NCBI GenBank assembly: GCA_963931925.1
Contig: OZ007569.1
Coordinates: 76,684,479 to 76,748,478 of the forward strand
Source of the DNA: Onchidella celtica
Lineage: Eukaryota; Mollusca; Gastropoda; Systellommatophora; Onchidiidae
DNA: 64,000 bases
Direction of reading: 5' to 3'
Position numbers and translations under genes: made by a program. Position 1 is the stretch's first letter. Every line of letters begins with the position of its first letter. Positions 1 to 11,504 of the stretch are shown here, piece by piece. Under the pieces are notes generated by a model. That model worked only from the letters and a program-made list of their open reading frames with translations, made no database searches and was not told where the DNA came from.

Positions 1-1746
1 AGCCAAGTCTCACGATGCAGGTCTCATGTTTTCTTAGGCTTAAGATTAAAAAATGTAATTACACAATATTCTTCTTATTTTTCTCCCTATTTTTGCATAA
101 TTCTCTGCAGCCGAATCAATTCCAGTGGGCTTCCTGTAGGTTAGCTTACATTATAAGATATAGGTGGGCTTCCTGTAGGTTAGCTTACATTATAAGATAT
201 AGCAGTTTGCTTATTAAAGCGGACTTGATCCCAGTGGGTGAACTAATGTGTTTGGCTGCGATCGATTTAGAGGAACTATCAAAATTATAGGCTTAAACTT
301 TGAAATGTATTCTAACACCATCGACTTCTGTCCTAAATTGAAATTTCAACACCCCGTTCCGGGTGGCCAGACAGTACACTTCAATTTCCACATCAAAGGA
401 GCCAACTTAATTCGTAGGTCGTATTAAAAGATCAAACGGCTGGTGACAAATGAGTGGCGAGTCAGTGGAAACAGGTGTGAAGTGAGTTTGAACCAGTCGC
501 TGATGGCAATTCCGCCCAGTCACCGCACGGGCTGGGACAGACGATGTGATTGGTCCGTTGTCAGATAGACTGGGAGGGCAGACCGGAAACTTTCTATTCA
601 CAAGGCGACATGATCACAGGCCTGGCCCCAGCCCCCAGCCTCCTGTCACCCGCCACACAACCAATAGCCCCCCCCCTACCCCACCCACACTAGAATCTTA
701 ATGTATCTGGGATTACATATTCAATTTGGGGATCACTTTAGAGCGATTATACCCCGAAAGCCCGGGAATAAAAAAAAAAAAAGATTATTATATCTTCAAG
801 TCTTTCACCCTCAAGTTAATGGTAACAAAGAAAGAAAAAAAAAACAGCAAGTTTGGCTTTACCACATTAGACAATGGCCGAGTGTTTGAAGAGTGCAATT
901 ATCTGTACACCTCTCTTTTTTTGTGGTTAAGAATGGTTTTTGAAGGGACAAAATAAAATAAACTTGTCATTAAGTGGATGGTATTAATAACTCCCTTTCA
1001 AAAGTTTAAATATCCACTCAGACTAAAGGTTTAAATCCATTGGGGAATAATGGTGGAGTCATGCACTGAACGCGTTCCCGGCAGTCCTCTAATGCTCTAG
1101 CTAGGTTTAGTAGTTAATAGCGGACAAATTAGCACCACATCTCACCCCATCTCGCTCTATCTCACCTCATCTCATAAAGGGCGAAAAAAAAAAAGAATAA
1201 AAAGTTCTATAATTCAATTTAAGCTTTTACATGACTTGCGTTATTAAAAAATATTACCGGCCTTTACAAGTCCTGTCATGACTGTAATAATTATGCATTT
1301 TGCCATGAACTAATCATGAAAAGTAAAACCACGTGACATTGTTGTGTTCTCCATGAGCAACGTGGGACAGTTGGCAAAAATATGCACATGCAAATATAGG
1401 GAAGCTAAAGGCTATAATGTGTGGCCACTCCAAAGTGCAGCTAAAAAATCTACATAGTAAAAATTCCCAATTCCAAGCCTGTGACCGTAATAAATTAATG
1501 GTGTGAAAACTTGTATTTGATATTCTTGATGTTCACTTAGCGAAAAAGGACTAACACACACAGGGCAGAGCAGGGCAGGGCAGGGCCACCTGTCATATCC
1601 ACTGTCAACCAAAGGTTTTGGTGTGAACATTTAGTTTTGTTCCTGCTACGACGGCCAGGTTTCGTGGCTCAGTGTTCCAACTTGGTGTGCGGATCTGTCC
1701 AGATAAACTTGGCCTGAGATAAGGTTCAGATTTCTTTGCAAGTCGC

Positions 1747-1750
<4 letters not shown>
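1..1750. other. Intergenic DNA, no gene seen
   Basis: All ORFs here are short, lack family motifs and are broken by homopolymer runs. The stretch is AT-rich with poly-A and poly-C runs. The only structure I can support is a short tandem duplication near the start, listed separately. Confidence 0.6.
125..202. repeat. 39-bp tandem duplication, two identical copies
   Basis: Two adjacent copies of a 39-bp unit starting GTGGGCTTCCTGTAGG and ending AAGATATAG are identical base for base. The preceding base context (CCA before copy 1) does not extend the repeat. It looks like a recent local duplication. A small ORF reads through it, but nothing suggests coding function. Confidence 0.9.

Positions 1751-1790
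<40 letters not shown>
1751..1790. repeat. (CT)n microsatellite
   Basis: Uninterrupted CT dinucleotides over 40 bp. On the minus strand this is a GA tract, which generates a spurious Arg-Glu repeat ORF. Confidence 0.95.
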
Positions 1791-1792
<2 letters not shown>

Positions 1793-1828
1793 AAACTAGT
1801 GACCCAACCAACCGAATCGCCCTGTCCC

Positions 1829-2175
1829 AACTAACTAACTAACTAACTAATTAAATAACTAACTAGCTAATTAACTGACTAACGAAGGAACTAACTAACT
1901 AATTAAATAACTAACTAACTAACTAAATGACTAACTGACTAAATGACTAACTGACTCACTAACTAACTAACTAACTAACTGACTGACTAACTGATTAACT
2001 AACTAAATAGCTAACTAACTAACTAACGAACGAACGAACAAACAATTTAACTAAATAACTAACTAACTAACCAAGTAAATGACTGACCGACAGACCGACC
2101 GACCGACTGATTAGTTGTCTGACTGACTGACTGACTGACCGACCGACTGATTGGTTGACTGTCTGACTGACTGAC
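1829..2175. repeat. Degenerate (CTAA)/(CTGA)/(CCGA) tetranucleotide array
   Basis: A long tetranucleotide tract drifts from mostly CTAA at its left end through CTGA to CCGA and CTGA at its right end, with insertions and substitutions. The gradient suggests an old microsatellite with successive expansions of variant units. Confidence 0.9.
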
Positions 2176-4744
2176 TACCGTAATCATAATGCATGACTAT
2201 TGATTGAAAAGTCAATAATGAAAGGAATGAGCGAGTGAATGAACTCTAATTCAGCTTTCAATGTTCTATTTTAATGCCCCCCTCGTTGCACCATCCAGAT
2301 GACAGAAAACCTAGCTCTAACTAAATCAAACAAATTCCTTATCACTACAGATCAAAAGGGGGGGGGGGTGGGTATGACGGCTGGAATTACTGTGAAATGT
2401 CTTAAGCTTTCGAGTCAACAGCAACCGCACAACAAAAGAATGAAAGAAAAACAACCCAACTAAAGAGATAGAGAGAGAGAGAAAAAGAGAGAGAGAGAGA
2501 GAAGATATACTGAAAACAGCTGTAAAGAGAAAGCCATCTACTATCCCTCGGCTGTGGGAATATGATAATGTTACTAATGGACAGTTATGTGCGGCAAGAA
2601 TATTATTTGCTTCTTCTTTATCTGACTAGTTGTAGTTTTATCTGAGTATTGGTGAGCACTCACACTCCCTTCATCGCTTGACATAAGAGTTTCGTCAATG
2701 CCAGATACGGCTCTCAGATAAACTCTTCGACCTCGCCTCGGACACTTTGCCTGATAAAGGAGGTTTGTATTCAGCGAGTTGTCGCCTCCATCTGCTATCG
2801 TTTCCCCAACTTGCCATTGGTTCAAGAGGAATCACTTAATGTAAGCAATCAGTTATAGTTTCTTTTAACGACGGCACGATAAAAACGATTATCGTCTGCG
2901 GTTGGAACAACATGACTACGTCACGATAATGGCCACCCCCGTTTTGTTAAATATGTCGGTTTCACTACTTCCGGCGTCACGGTATCTGTTTGCTGAATAG
3001 GACTCGTCTTGGATATCGCGCATGCACGGGCGGACCAATTTGGTGGCCGCCTCTAACGGATGTGGCTTTTTGATTCTGCTAACCCTCTGGTGTCCGATGA
3101 TAAGCCAATTACACTATGTATTTGTCTGCCTGTCGTGACCTTCATCGACGGCTATCAAGGGGCAGTCAGTTTTTAGCAAAACGCTATTGGAGGTGTTGCA
3201 GGTCTTTTTGTCTTTTTGTCTTTTTTTTTTCCGGATTCCTTCATGATTTAATTTGTCCACTTCACTTTGATTTTTTTTGTGGTTCATCATGCCAAGTTGG
3301 CTTTCTCCATGGAAGTAAATTTTGGCTGATTTCACCCATCATCCACTATTTCACTTCCTCCCGCTTTCCATCCCCCCCCCCCCTCTCTCCCTTGTTTTTT
3401 TTTACTTTTGATCAAAATTTATGCACGATTCCGAGAGCTTACTCACTTGTCTAATAAAACTAATGACGGCATTCTTTTTTTAACCACTCTTTGAAGATAG
3501 TCTGGTATTTGAATTTATTCTGGCCCCATTGGAATTTAAAAACTGGAAGGTTCGAGAAAGAAAGACAAAAAGTGTGAAGGATAAAAAAACATTAATTTGT
3601 CAGGTGATTACCATAATATGTTTGATGTTCTTTGGGCAGTGGTAAAATAATGAGAAAACTTACGTGCTCAAGAATGCCAAGAAACTCATAAAATGTCTGT
3701 TTTTGCGATCACGAACATTTGAGGCAATTTCATTCAAGTCTATTTTACAAATTGAACAAACTAAAATGTTAAAGAAGACAAGAAATGAGACAAAATATAA
3801 TGAAACAATTCCAAGCAAACCATGAGACAAAGAGAATAATTATACATGATGGTGTTCAGTTTGGCTAATGGTCAGAAGTTGTAAGAATAAAATACATTTA
3901 ATTTTACAATAACTGAACACAAAAATCTTTGCCAGATATGCTGATGACATTTCAGTTTTTGAAAATAATGTACATGGGACTGCCTGGCCTATGGATTTAA
4001 TCCAGTCAGAAATGGTATCAATTTTGAGTGTGCTTTTTCCTTGGTCTCTCTCTCATCCCCCTCACCCCCCCCCCCTTTTCTCATCCCAGTCTGCCATCAT
4101 TTTACAGCCATGGCAATGGTGGATGAGTTGGGCATAAAAGAACAAAACTGTAAACTTCCGCCAAGGCTGATGCTGTCGGTGGTACAGGCTCAAATCATAG
4201 AGAGTTCTGACACATCGACCTACCCGGAAGTGCTACTTGATACTCGTGACCGGCCGTCCGGAGGGCGGTGAATGCAGCAAGTGGGCAGTGGGAGGCAACC
4301 GGTACCAGAGGGGAACACCGGAGGTTGGGGATTCAGGAAGATAAAAAAAAAAAGAGAAAGAAAACCGGCAGGTAAAAGGAGTGAAATGGGCACATTGAAA
4401 CCACATCAAACACGAAACATTATGGTCGACAGTGAAATTCAAGATGGCACCGGAAATATTTTTCAGGGTAACTTGGAAAATGACAATAATATCCGTTAGA
4501 CGTTTGTCCTGTCCCTCCACTGGGGTAACTTTAGGGATGTGTTACAGCCCTGGTTGATTTGTCGGACAGAAAACACCTGGGGGAAATAACTCACTGGATG
4601 TTGTAACTTGTATGGATGGTTTGGGGAACCCGGAGAGTTGTCTCTTCTTTAGTCTCAGATTGGAGAAACCGTTTTGTGATTGCCTCCGCCTTGATGACAA
4701 CTGGGTACCGGAATGATTGGCTGTGGGAAAATAAAGGAGGCGTG
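2176..4744. other. Intergenic DNA, no gene seen
   Basis: No ORF here resembles a known family. The stretch contains a G-run near 2358-2367, a GA-rich tract near 2467-2503, T-runs, and C-runs near 3373 and 4066. The 112-residue ORF at 3116-3454 is a low-complexity Ser/Phe/Pro translation of pyrimidine tracts. Confidence 0.55.
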
Positions 4745-4774
4745 AACAACAACAACAACAACAACAGCAACAAC
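4745..4774. repeat. (AAC)n microsatellite
   Basis: About ten AAC triplets with one AGC interruption. The minus strand gives a poly-Cys or poly-Leu ORF that should not be taken as coding. Confidence 0.9.
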
Positions 4775-4864
4775 ATTGATTTGTCACTTGGCATCAAATC
4801 ACGTGCTTTCTGTTACGTATTTGAGCTGCAGGCACGAGTTAACCGACATTGGACTTTACTCTGC

Positions 4865-4931
4865 GTGTGTGCGCGCGTGTGTGTGTGCGTGCGTGTGTGT
4901 GGGTGCGTGTGTGTGTGCGTGTGTGTGTGTT
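4865..4931. repeat. (GT)n array with GC interruptions
   Basis: Alternating purine-pyrimidine tract of GT with interspersed GCGT. Such tracts can adopt Z-DNA. The Cys/Val ORFs read from it are artefacts. Confidence 0.9.
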
Positions 4932-5323
4932 CTTGAAGAATTTGTGTCGACTGACGGAATAAAACACTGACAATGTAAACACGAGATTCTGAGCTGTCAC
5001 TTTTATACCAAATCAAATTGTAAGAAAATGTTCTTTCATTCTTGTCTTTTTTCATGCTACAACAGTACAAGTGTGATTATGTCAGGTGATCAGTAAGTCT
5101 TCAAGTTAAAACTTGTTGGTCAAGATACGATTTATTTGATTCCAACGCCTTGAGTCAACTCCCTTGATAAGACTTACGCCCTTAGGATACTTGATGTGGA
5201 GTTCTACTTCTAGTGTCCCTTGCTCACAGGCAAAACCTAACCCGTTTTCTACACTGACCAGAGAAAACTTTGCCAATCTCCACCCGTGTTTTCATTAGAG
5301 CTCAGGGCATACCCCCCCCCCCC

Positions 5324-5337
5324 AATTAAAACTTCAT
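5324..5337. repeat. Target-site duplication, left copy
   Basis: The 14-mer AATTAAAACTTCAT lies immediately outside the 3' end of the minus-strand retrotransposon and recurs exactly beyond its 5' end. The last bases overlap the start of the CAT-repeat tail, so the boundary could shift by one triplet. Confidence 0.85.
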
Positions 5338-5357
5338 CATCATCATCATTGCCTTTC

Positions 5358-8339
5358 TCACCCTGGATCAGGGTATAGGCCACCAACAAACACCTTCCAT
5401 CCCTCTCTATCATGGGCCAGCCTCTTTACATTATTCCAAGTCTTTCCGCTTCGTTGCACATCATTTTCTCTGGCTCTTCTCCACGTTCCGCGCGGCCTTC
5501 CTCTTGATCTCTTGCCCTGGGGATTCCAGTCCAATACCTTCTTCGTGATGCTGTTTCCTGGCCTCCTGAGAGTGTGGCCGATCCATCTCCATCGCCTCCT
5601 ACCAATTTCCTCTCTGACTGGGTTCTGTCTTGTTCTTTTCCATACAATTTCATTGCTGACCTTGTCTGTCCATCTGATCTTAAGTAGCTTCCTCAAACAT
5701 CTGTTGATGAAAACTTGGATTCTCTTTATGCAGGCCTGGGACGCATTCCAAGTCTCACATCCATACAACAGGACTGACTTCACGTTCGAGTTGAATATCC
5801 TCAGCTTTGTTTTTAGAGATATATCCTTGGTTCTCCAAATCTTGCTTAAGGATGTGAAAGCTGCCTGTGCCTTTCCAATTCGTGCTTTGGCTTCTGCCTC
5901 TGTTCCTCCCTTATTGTCAATGATACTACCAAGATAGCAGAAGGACTCTACATCTTCCAGTGGTTGATCTCCTACTGTGACTTGTTCGCTTAGGGGTGCA
6001 ACAATTTTTAGGACCTTCGACTTCGCGGGATGTATCCTCAATCCAATAGATTCTGAAATTTTGTTTAGAGCTGTAGTCTTTGCTTGCATCTGGTCGTGTG
6101 TGTGCGACAATAGTGCCAAGTCATCTGCAAAATCTAGATCGTCCAGCTGTGTCCATGGGGTCCATTGTATGCCATTTCTTCCTCCACCGGTGGTTTCTTT
6201 CATAAGCCAATCAATCACCAGGATAAACAGAAATGGGGACAGCAAACAACCCTGCCTAACACCAGTCTTGATATCAAAGCTGTCAGTAAGCTCACCATCA
6301 TGTACGACTCTGCAACTTGTCCCCTCGTACATGCTCTTGATAAGATTCACCATCTTCTCTGGGATTCCATAATGTCTCAATATTCTCCACAGTGTTTCTC
6401 TATCGATGCTATCAAAGGCCTTCTCGTAGTCAAGGAAGTTCACTATCAGTTGGGAGTTCCACTCTAGCGACTGCTCTACTATGATTCTCAGCGTGGCGAT
6501 CTGGTCGGTGGTTGATCGATTACTCCTGAAACCAGCTTGCTCCTCGCGAAGTTTTTGGTCTGTTGCCTTCTGTATTCGCTTGAGAATAATCCGATTGAAA
6601 ACCTTTCCTGGGATGGAGAGAAGTGTGATTCCTCTGTAGTTACTACAATTGCTGAGGTCCCCTTTTTTTGGGAGCTTCACGAGGTGTCCTTCCTTCCAGT
6701 CCTTTGGAAACTTGCCTCCGATCCAAATCCTCGAGAATAGTGAGTGCAGACCCTCTGCAGCCCCAGCAGCATCTGCCTTCAGCGCCTCTGGTGGGATCTG
6801 GTCTGGTCCAGCTGCCTTGCCTCGATTTAACTGCTTTATGGCATCATTAATCCCTGCTTTAGTCGGAGGGTCGCAAGTGATCGGTAAATCATTTCTTGCG
6901 GGTAGAATGTCGGGTGGGTTGCTTGGTGGAGGTCTGTTCAAGAGGCTGTTAAAATGTTCTATCCATCTTTTTGCCTGAGCTTCCTTTCCAAAAATAGCCT
7001 TCCTGTTGTAATCCTTGACAGGAACTTCAGGTTTTCCATATTTTCCAGCAAGAGTCTTTGTAGTCTGGTAGAGGATCCTCATGTGTCCTCCTGTTGCTGC
7101 CTTCTCTGCTTTCTCTGCTAACATTCCTATGAACTCCTCTTTGTCTTTTTTAATTGATTTTTTGACCTCTTTAGCTGATGCTCGGTACTCTTCCTGGTTA
7201 CCAACTCTTGAGCTTCTTGTACGACTTGCATTTACCTGTTCTTTTAGGTCTCTTCTTATCCTTATCAAGTCCAGTGATTTTTGACTGATCCATTCCTTGT
7301 GTTCCACTTTCTTTTCCCCAATAACATCCTGACATGTCGATGTAAATACTCCTTTTACCTTAGCCCAGTGAGTCTCCAAATCTACTGTCTCTTCGAGGTC
7401 AACAAGGGGTTTGAATCTATTCCTCAGTGTCAGCTGGAACTCTTCCTTCTTGTCTCCATCCAGAAGGCTCACTTGAAACTTTCTCCTCTTTGTTCCTGCT
7501 CTGGTACCTTGTTTCTTGAGGCGGAGTTTGAGTCTTGCCAGCAGCATGTGATGGTCAGATCCAACATCTGCTCCTCTCTGTACTATGACATCCTCTAGTG
7601 AGCGTCTGAATCGTCGGGTGATGCAAAAGTGGTCAATCTGATTTTCAGTTACTCCATCCGGTGAAATCCAAGTGGCCTTATGGATCCTCTTGTGTGGGAA
7701 TACTGAACCTCCAATCACATAGCTGTTAAATGCGCAGAAACTTGCAAACCGCTCTCCATTCTCATTCATTTGTCCTAAACCATTGCACCCCATAATGTCC
7801 TCATACCCTGTATTGTCCTGTCCTATCTTGGCATTGGCGTCTCCCATTATAATGTTCACATCTTTTCTTGGCAATGTGTCAACTATTTCCTGAAGCTGGT
7901 TGTAGAAGTCGTCCTTGTCCTCATCGGTTGCTTCATTTGTTGGGGCGTATATCTGCACAATGTTCATGTTGATGTTCTTGTTCTTAGTAGTAAATGATGC
8001 CAATATAATTCTCCTTCCATAGGGTTCCCATCCCCTCAGTGACCTCTGGGCGTGCTTGCTCAAGATGATCGCTACTCCTTCTGTATGCTTTTTGTCCTCC
8101 CTTCCAGAATACAAAATCTTTTCCCCAGTATTAAGTTGTTTCAGTCCGGACTGTATCCAGCGGGTCTCGCTAACTCCAAGTATGTGCAGTCTGTATCGCC
8201 TCATCTCCATTGTAACCTGGGCACTCTTTCCTGCTTCATACATGGAGCGGACATTCCACGACGCAATCCGGAGTGACTTGCTTGATGAAAGAGCAGTCGG
8301 GCCAGTGGCGTCCTTTCGGCTTTGTCCATTGTCCTTCAT
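5358..8339 (-). CDS. RTE-like endonuclease/reverse transcriptase (993 aa)
   Basis: This protein carries out target-primed reverse transcription: the endonuclease nicks the chromosomal target and the polymerase copies element RNA from the nick. The N-terminal exonuclease/endonuclease/phosphatase domain spans roughly residues 24-275, with ASWN (26-29), the metal-binding Glu in SETR (57-60), GDANA (166-170), TWISPDG (223-229) and the catalytic SDHH (261-264). The reverse transcriptase follows at about 500-780: GKAAGPDQIPPE (508-519), NYRGITLLS (568-576), QAGFRSNRST (601-610), motif A LDYEKAFD (636-643), motif B GVRQGCLLSPF (693-703) and motif C FADD (737-740). The C-terminal part has YLGSIID (802-808) and RWRWIGHTLRR (916-926), common in RTE-type elements. 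Fragments of such proteins are often annotated as craniofacial development protein 2-like; that name is misleading. The start is the first Met in frame, preceding the endonuclease by about 23 residues. All catalytic residues I looked for are present and the frame is open throughout. Confidence 0.93.
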   Translation of the reverse strand: MKDNGQSRKDATGPTALSSSKSLRIASWNVRSMYEAGKSAQVTMEMRRYRLHILGVSETRWIQSGLKQLNTGEKILYSGREDKKHTEGVAIILSKHAQRSLRGWEPYGRRIILASFTTKNKNINMNIVQIYAPTNEATDEDKDDFYNQLQEIVDTLPRKDVNIIMGDANAKIGQDNTGYEDIMGCNGLGQMNENGERFASFCAFNSYVIGGSVFPHKRIHKATWISPDGVTENQIDHFCITRRFRRSLEDVIVQRGADVGSDHHMLLARLKLRLKKQGTRAGTKRRKFQVSLLDGDKKEEFQLTLRNRFKPLVDLEETVDLETHWAKVKGVFTSTCQDVIGEKKVEHKEWISQKSLDLIRIRRDLKEQVNASRTRSSRVGNQEEYRASAKEVKKSIKKDKEEFIGMLAEKAEKAATGGHMRILYQTTKTLAGKYGKPEVPVKDYNRKAIFGKEAQAKRWIEHFNSLLNRPPPSNPPDILPARNDLPITCDPPTKAGINDAIKQLNRGKAAGPDQIPPEALKADAAGAAEGLHSLFSRIWIGGKFPKDWKEGHLVKLPKKGDLSNCSNYRGITLLSIPGKVFNRIILKRIQKATDQKLREEQAGFRSNRSTTDQIATLRIIVEQSLEWNSQLIVNFLDYEKAFDSIDRETLWRILRHYGIPEKMVNLIKSMYEGTSCRVVHDGELTDSFDIKTGVRQGCLLSPFLFILVIDWLMKETTGGGRNGIQWTPWTQLDDLDFADDLALLSHTHDQMQAKTTALNKISESIGLRIHPAKSKVLKIVAPLSEQVTVGDQPLEDVESFCYLGSIIDNKGGTEAEAKARIGKAQAAFTSLSKIWRTKDISLKTKLRIFNSNVKSVLLYGCETWNASQACIKRIQVFINRCLRKLLKIRWTDKVSNEIVWKRTRQNPVREEIGRRRWRWIGHTLRRPGNSITKKVLDWNPQGKRSRGRPRGTWRRARENDVQRSGKTWNNVKRLAHDREGWKVFVGGLYPDPG

Positions 8340-8580
8340 TGAATCTACAGGTGCAGATGCTCCCCCTTCTCCTAAGATAAAAGACTGATTTGAAGTATTT
8401 GCTTGTGTTTCTGTAACTGGTTTATTTTTACAGGTTGGGTAGTTGGCCCACCGCCAACTGGCTCTTCTCGGGAGACCAGGACCTTTGCACCTTTAGTCGC
8501 CTCTTACGACACGCAGTATCACGTCAGATGTATTCTCTGCTGTCCCTCTTCTACAAGAGAGCCCCGCATCTGCACGGGCG
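8340..8580 (-). promoter_or_regulatory. 5' UTR / internal promoter region of the retrotransposon
   Basis: Read on the minus strand, this begins CGCCCGTGCAGATGCGGG at the target-site duplication and runs to the ORF start. It includes CGTAAGAGGCGACTAA. Non-LTR elements carry their RNA promoter inside the 5' UTR, so this is where it should lie; no specific promoter motif is assigned. The C-rich palindromic start (CCCGTGCAGATGCGGG) could form a small hairpin. Confidence 0.65.
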
Positions 8581-8594
8581 AATTAAAACTTCAT
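8581..8594. repeat. Target-site duplication, right copy
   Basis: Exact second copy of AATTAAAACTTCAT directly beyond the 5' end of the retrotransposon. Removing the element and one copy restores a continuous site between the poly-C run on the left and GGTTTCTTTAAG on the right. Confidence 0.85.
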
Positions 8595-8781
8595 GGTTTC
8601 TTTAAGACAAGAATAGAGTGGTTTTGGAGTCCTCTCACCGTTATGTGTGTGTATGTTTACATATATCCAGGATAATAAATCATGATAGACAGGCAAATAT
8701 TTCTCCAGAATCATAAGGAAAATCATCAGTCTTTCTTAGAATTAGATATGTTGTGATGTAAATAATTAGTGATTTATAGAA
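8595..8781. other. Short intergenic spacer
   Basis: AT-rich spacer between the retrotransposon target and a tetranucleotide array. No gene or repeat recognised. Confidence 0.6.
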
Positions 8782-8912
8782 CAACCAACCAACCAACCAA
8801 CCAACCAACCAACCAACCAACCAACCAACCAACCAACCAAACAACCAACCAACCAACCAACCAACCAACCAACCAACCAACCAACCATCCAACCAACCAA
8901 CCAACCAACCAA
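8782..8912. repeat. (CCAA)n microsatellite
   Basis: About 32 CCAA units with two or three single-base interruptions (an ACAA and a CATC). The minus strand encodes a spurious Gly-Trp-Leu-Val repeat. Confidence 0.95.
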
Positions 8913-11413
8913 AGTAAAGCCTATGCTAGAGAATCATCCCTGTGATGACGTATCACGAGAAGGGACAGTTTATCCCCGTTCAACTTCAAGGGGGCAAAAA
9001 AAGAGAGCTATACGAGGACTAACATAATGTCATTTTACGGTGAATGTCGGTTTGGATAGCTGGATAAAGAGATCAACCTGAGGTTTTCATTGCCTGCTAG
9101 AGAGTTAATGTTCTTGTTACAAATGGACAAATTATTCATTTATTTTTTTTTTTTTTTTGGTTTGTTTTTGTTTTAACAGCAGACAATGAAAACGTCTTCT
9201 GAATGCTCTCTCTCTCTCTGTCTCTCCCTCTCCGTCTCGCTCTCTCTGTCTCTCTCTGCCAGCCACACACACAAAGACTTATTCCATTCTATCAGAAAAA
9301 TCACTGAATGATGATTTTCTCTCATGTTGATGTTAGTTGAAGGGTTCTCAGTTCTGTATAAGATAATCTTGCCTTTACCGCAACCACCAGCCAGTTCTAG
9401 TCTACCTCTCCTGCAGGCTGCACGGATACAGCATTGACATCCTAGTTTTCATTTGATCAGGACCAACTGAGTGTGAATGATTTACGCTCGCATGTCCTAG
9501 GAAATGCAACCCTGAAACCATTTTGCAGATCATTAACGCCCCCCCCCCACCCCCTCTTTGTTTTTTCATTGGAAAAAGGTGTAACTTTACTGTGCGGTCA
9601 GACTTTGGGATTTGAGAAGAATCTCTACAACGGGGGGGGGGGGGGGGGTGGCCAAATCGAGACTCGCGAGCCACAGGCGGCTCGTTGACTTCAATATTGG
9701 GTATAAACTGAGACCCCGGTGGTGTCTAACATAATTTTAAAGTTCATGGTTAGTAAAAATATGTAAGAATTTCATTTTAAAGCTAGATATGAATGAAGCA
9801 TTGTTCTTTGAAAACATCTGGTATATAATTATATGTGTATTTTGTGAGGTTTGAAACGAATACAAATTAACAGTTTAAAAAAGTGCATACCATGAGTAAA
9901 TAGCATACATGTATTTCTTAATATTTATATACAGTTTTAGTGACTTTGTGTGTGTGTAAACAATAAAAAACGTATGTGCAAATTTTGTTCATATCTCGTG
10001 GCTCTAGAGCATCTGAAATAATTATGTGGCTTTTAAATTAAGCAAGTTTGGCTATCCCTGCTCTGTAGTCTGCTGATCATTGAAAGTCCTGTTCCCTTAT
10101 TCCCAGATTTAGCTTTAGAAAAAGTGTTGTTTTCTTTTTTCATGTGTATGTGTGTGTGTGTGTGTGCGCGCGTGTGTATCTGTGTGTTTGGAAAAAAAAT
10201 GCTTAAGAATTAAATAGGACAGTTGAACTATTTCTTTTGTGGTGGAGTGCGAGGGGAAGGGGCGGGGGGGGGGGGGTAGGAAGATACGTGTTGGCCTGTT
10301 TTCAATTTCCAAGGAGTGGTTGTCCAGATAGCCCAGCGCCTGTACTGACCACCCAGTGACGTATATTTGATACTGTTTACTTTCTTTAAGCCGGAGAAAT
10401 TAGCCTGGGCTTTGCCTGCATCAGTTTGTGGCATCGCTAAGCTGACTAAAACCTCGGCAAACATGCCACCACCTTGTTTTAGGAGCTCATTACACATTGG
10501 TGGTCGCTCACACGCGCTGGACACCCTTGCCCAAATACCCAAGAATTCCCACGGCTTCCGGCCAGTGCCACCCGACCGATTAGTGGCATTTTCGCCTCCA
10601 AGACAAAAAACAAAATGGCCGCTGATGGAGTTTGAATGCGAACATTCTTGAGTAAACACACCAAATCATGAAGTTACTTGTCGGAGAATAGTCCAGCTTT
10701 CCGCGGTTCTAACTAGCACAACAAACAAACTGGCATGAAGGACTCTATTTTCCACCCATTCTCTGGCCACTATTACCAATCTCCACTATTTGTACTTTCT
10801 CTGTCAATCTCTCACAGATGTCTGCCATGTTCGCTAATTATTCTCCCGGTCAACGCCTGGACTTTTCTTCCAGTCCTGCTCTCCTCGGTATTATTTCCAA
10901 TCCGCCATTAAGTCCTAGCTCCTTATAGACCCAATCATGAAGACAAATTGTCCAAGCTTCAAGATCAGCCATTAAGCCCTGTAATTGATTCCCTATACAA
11001 ATTCCCTTCAGTGAAGGTGTGTATATCATTACCGCCTACAGTAACAACTGCAGAGTTTTCAATAGTTCCAAACGTCGTAACTTCTCGCCGTATCAGCCAT
11101 GTATTAGCTGGCTGCTTTTGTTCCAAGTTCCGACTCGCTAACGTCTCTAAGCGCTGTGCAAACTTCTCAGGAGCATGATGCCACTCGACACGCTTCATGA
11201 ACGAGGAAAAGGAAAGAATGGGTGGCACGTAACTTCCGGTCACAGGATAAACCAAGTCACCATAGCAACGTCATTCTTCTGTAACGGATTTTGGCCTCAG
11301 CTTTGGTGAGGATGCAAAGTCACGTCTTCAGAACATATCTTCTTCTATCTCAATTTGATCATCTATTTCTTTGGGGCCACGGAAATATTCTGTCATTGTT
11401 TTTTACAGAAAAT

Positions 11414-11504
<91 letters not shown>

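Larger units (their letters stand above)
5338..8580 (-). mobile_element. Full-length RTE-like non-LTR retrotransposon
   Basis: A 3.2-kb element read on the minus strand: about 240 bp of 5' UTR, one 993-codon ORF, and only about 20 bp after the stop, ending in a short ATG/GAT trinucleotide tail. A single long ORF with apurinic-type endonuclease plus reverse transcriptase, a minimal 3' UTR and a short tandem-repeat tail instead of poly-A are hallmarks of the RTE clade. A perfect 14-bp direct repeat flanks both ends, and the ORF has no stop or frameshift, so the copy looks complete and recent. It lies about 13 kb upstream of goosecoid in the opposite orientation. Clade assignment is from motif style and layout, not from a tree. 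Confidence 0.88.

Noticed and set aside
10965-11255. A 96-codon minus-strand ORF with balanced composition
   Set aside because: No family motif, no homologous neighbour exons and an overlapping ORF on the other strand. It could be a remnant of an old gene or element, but I cannot support it.
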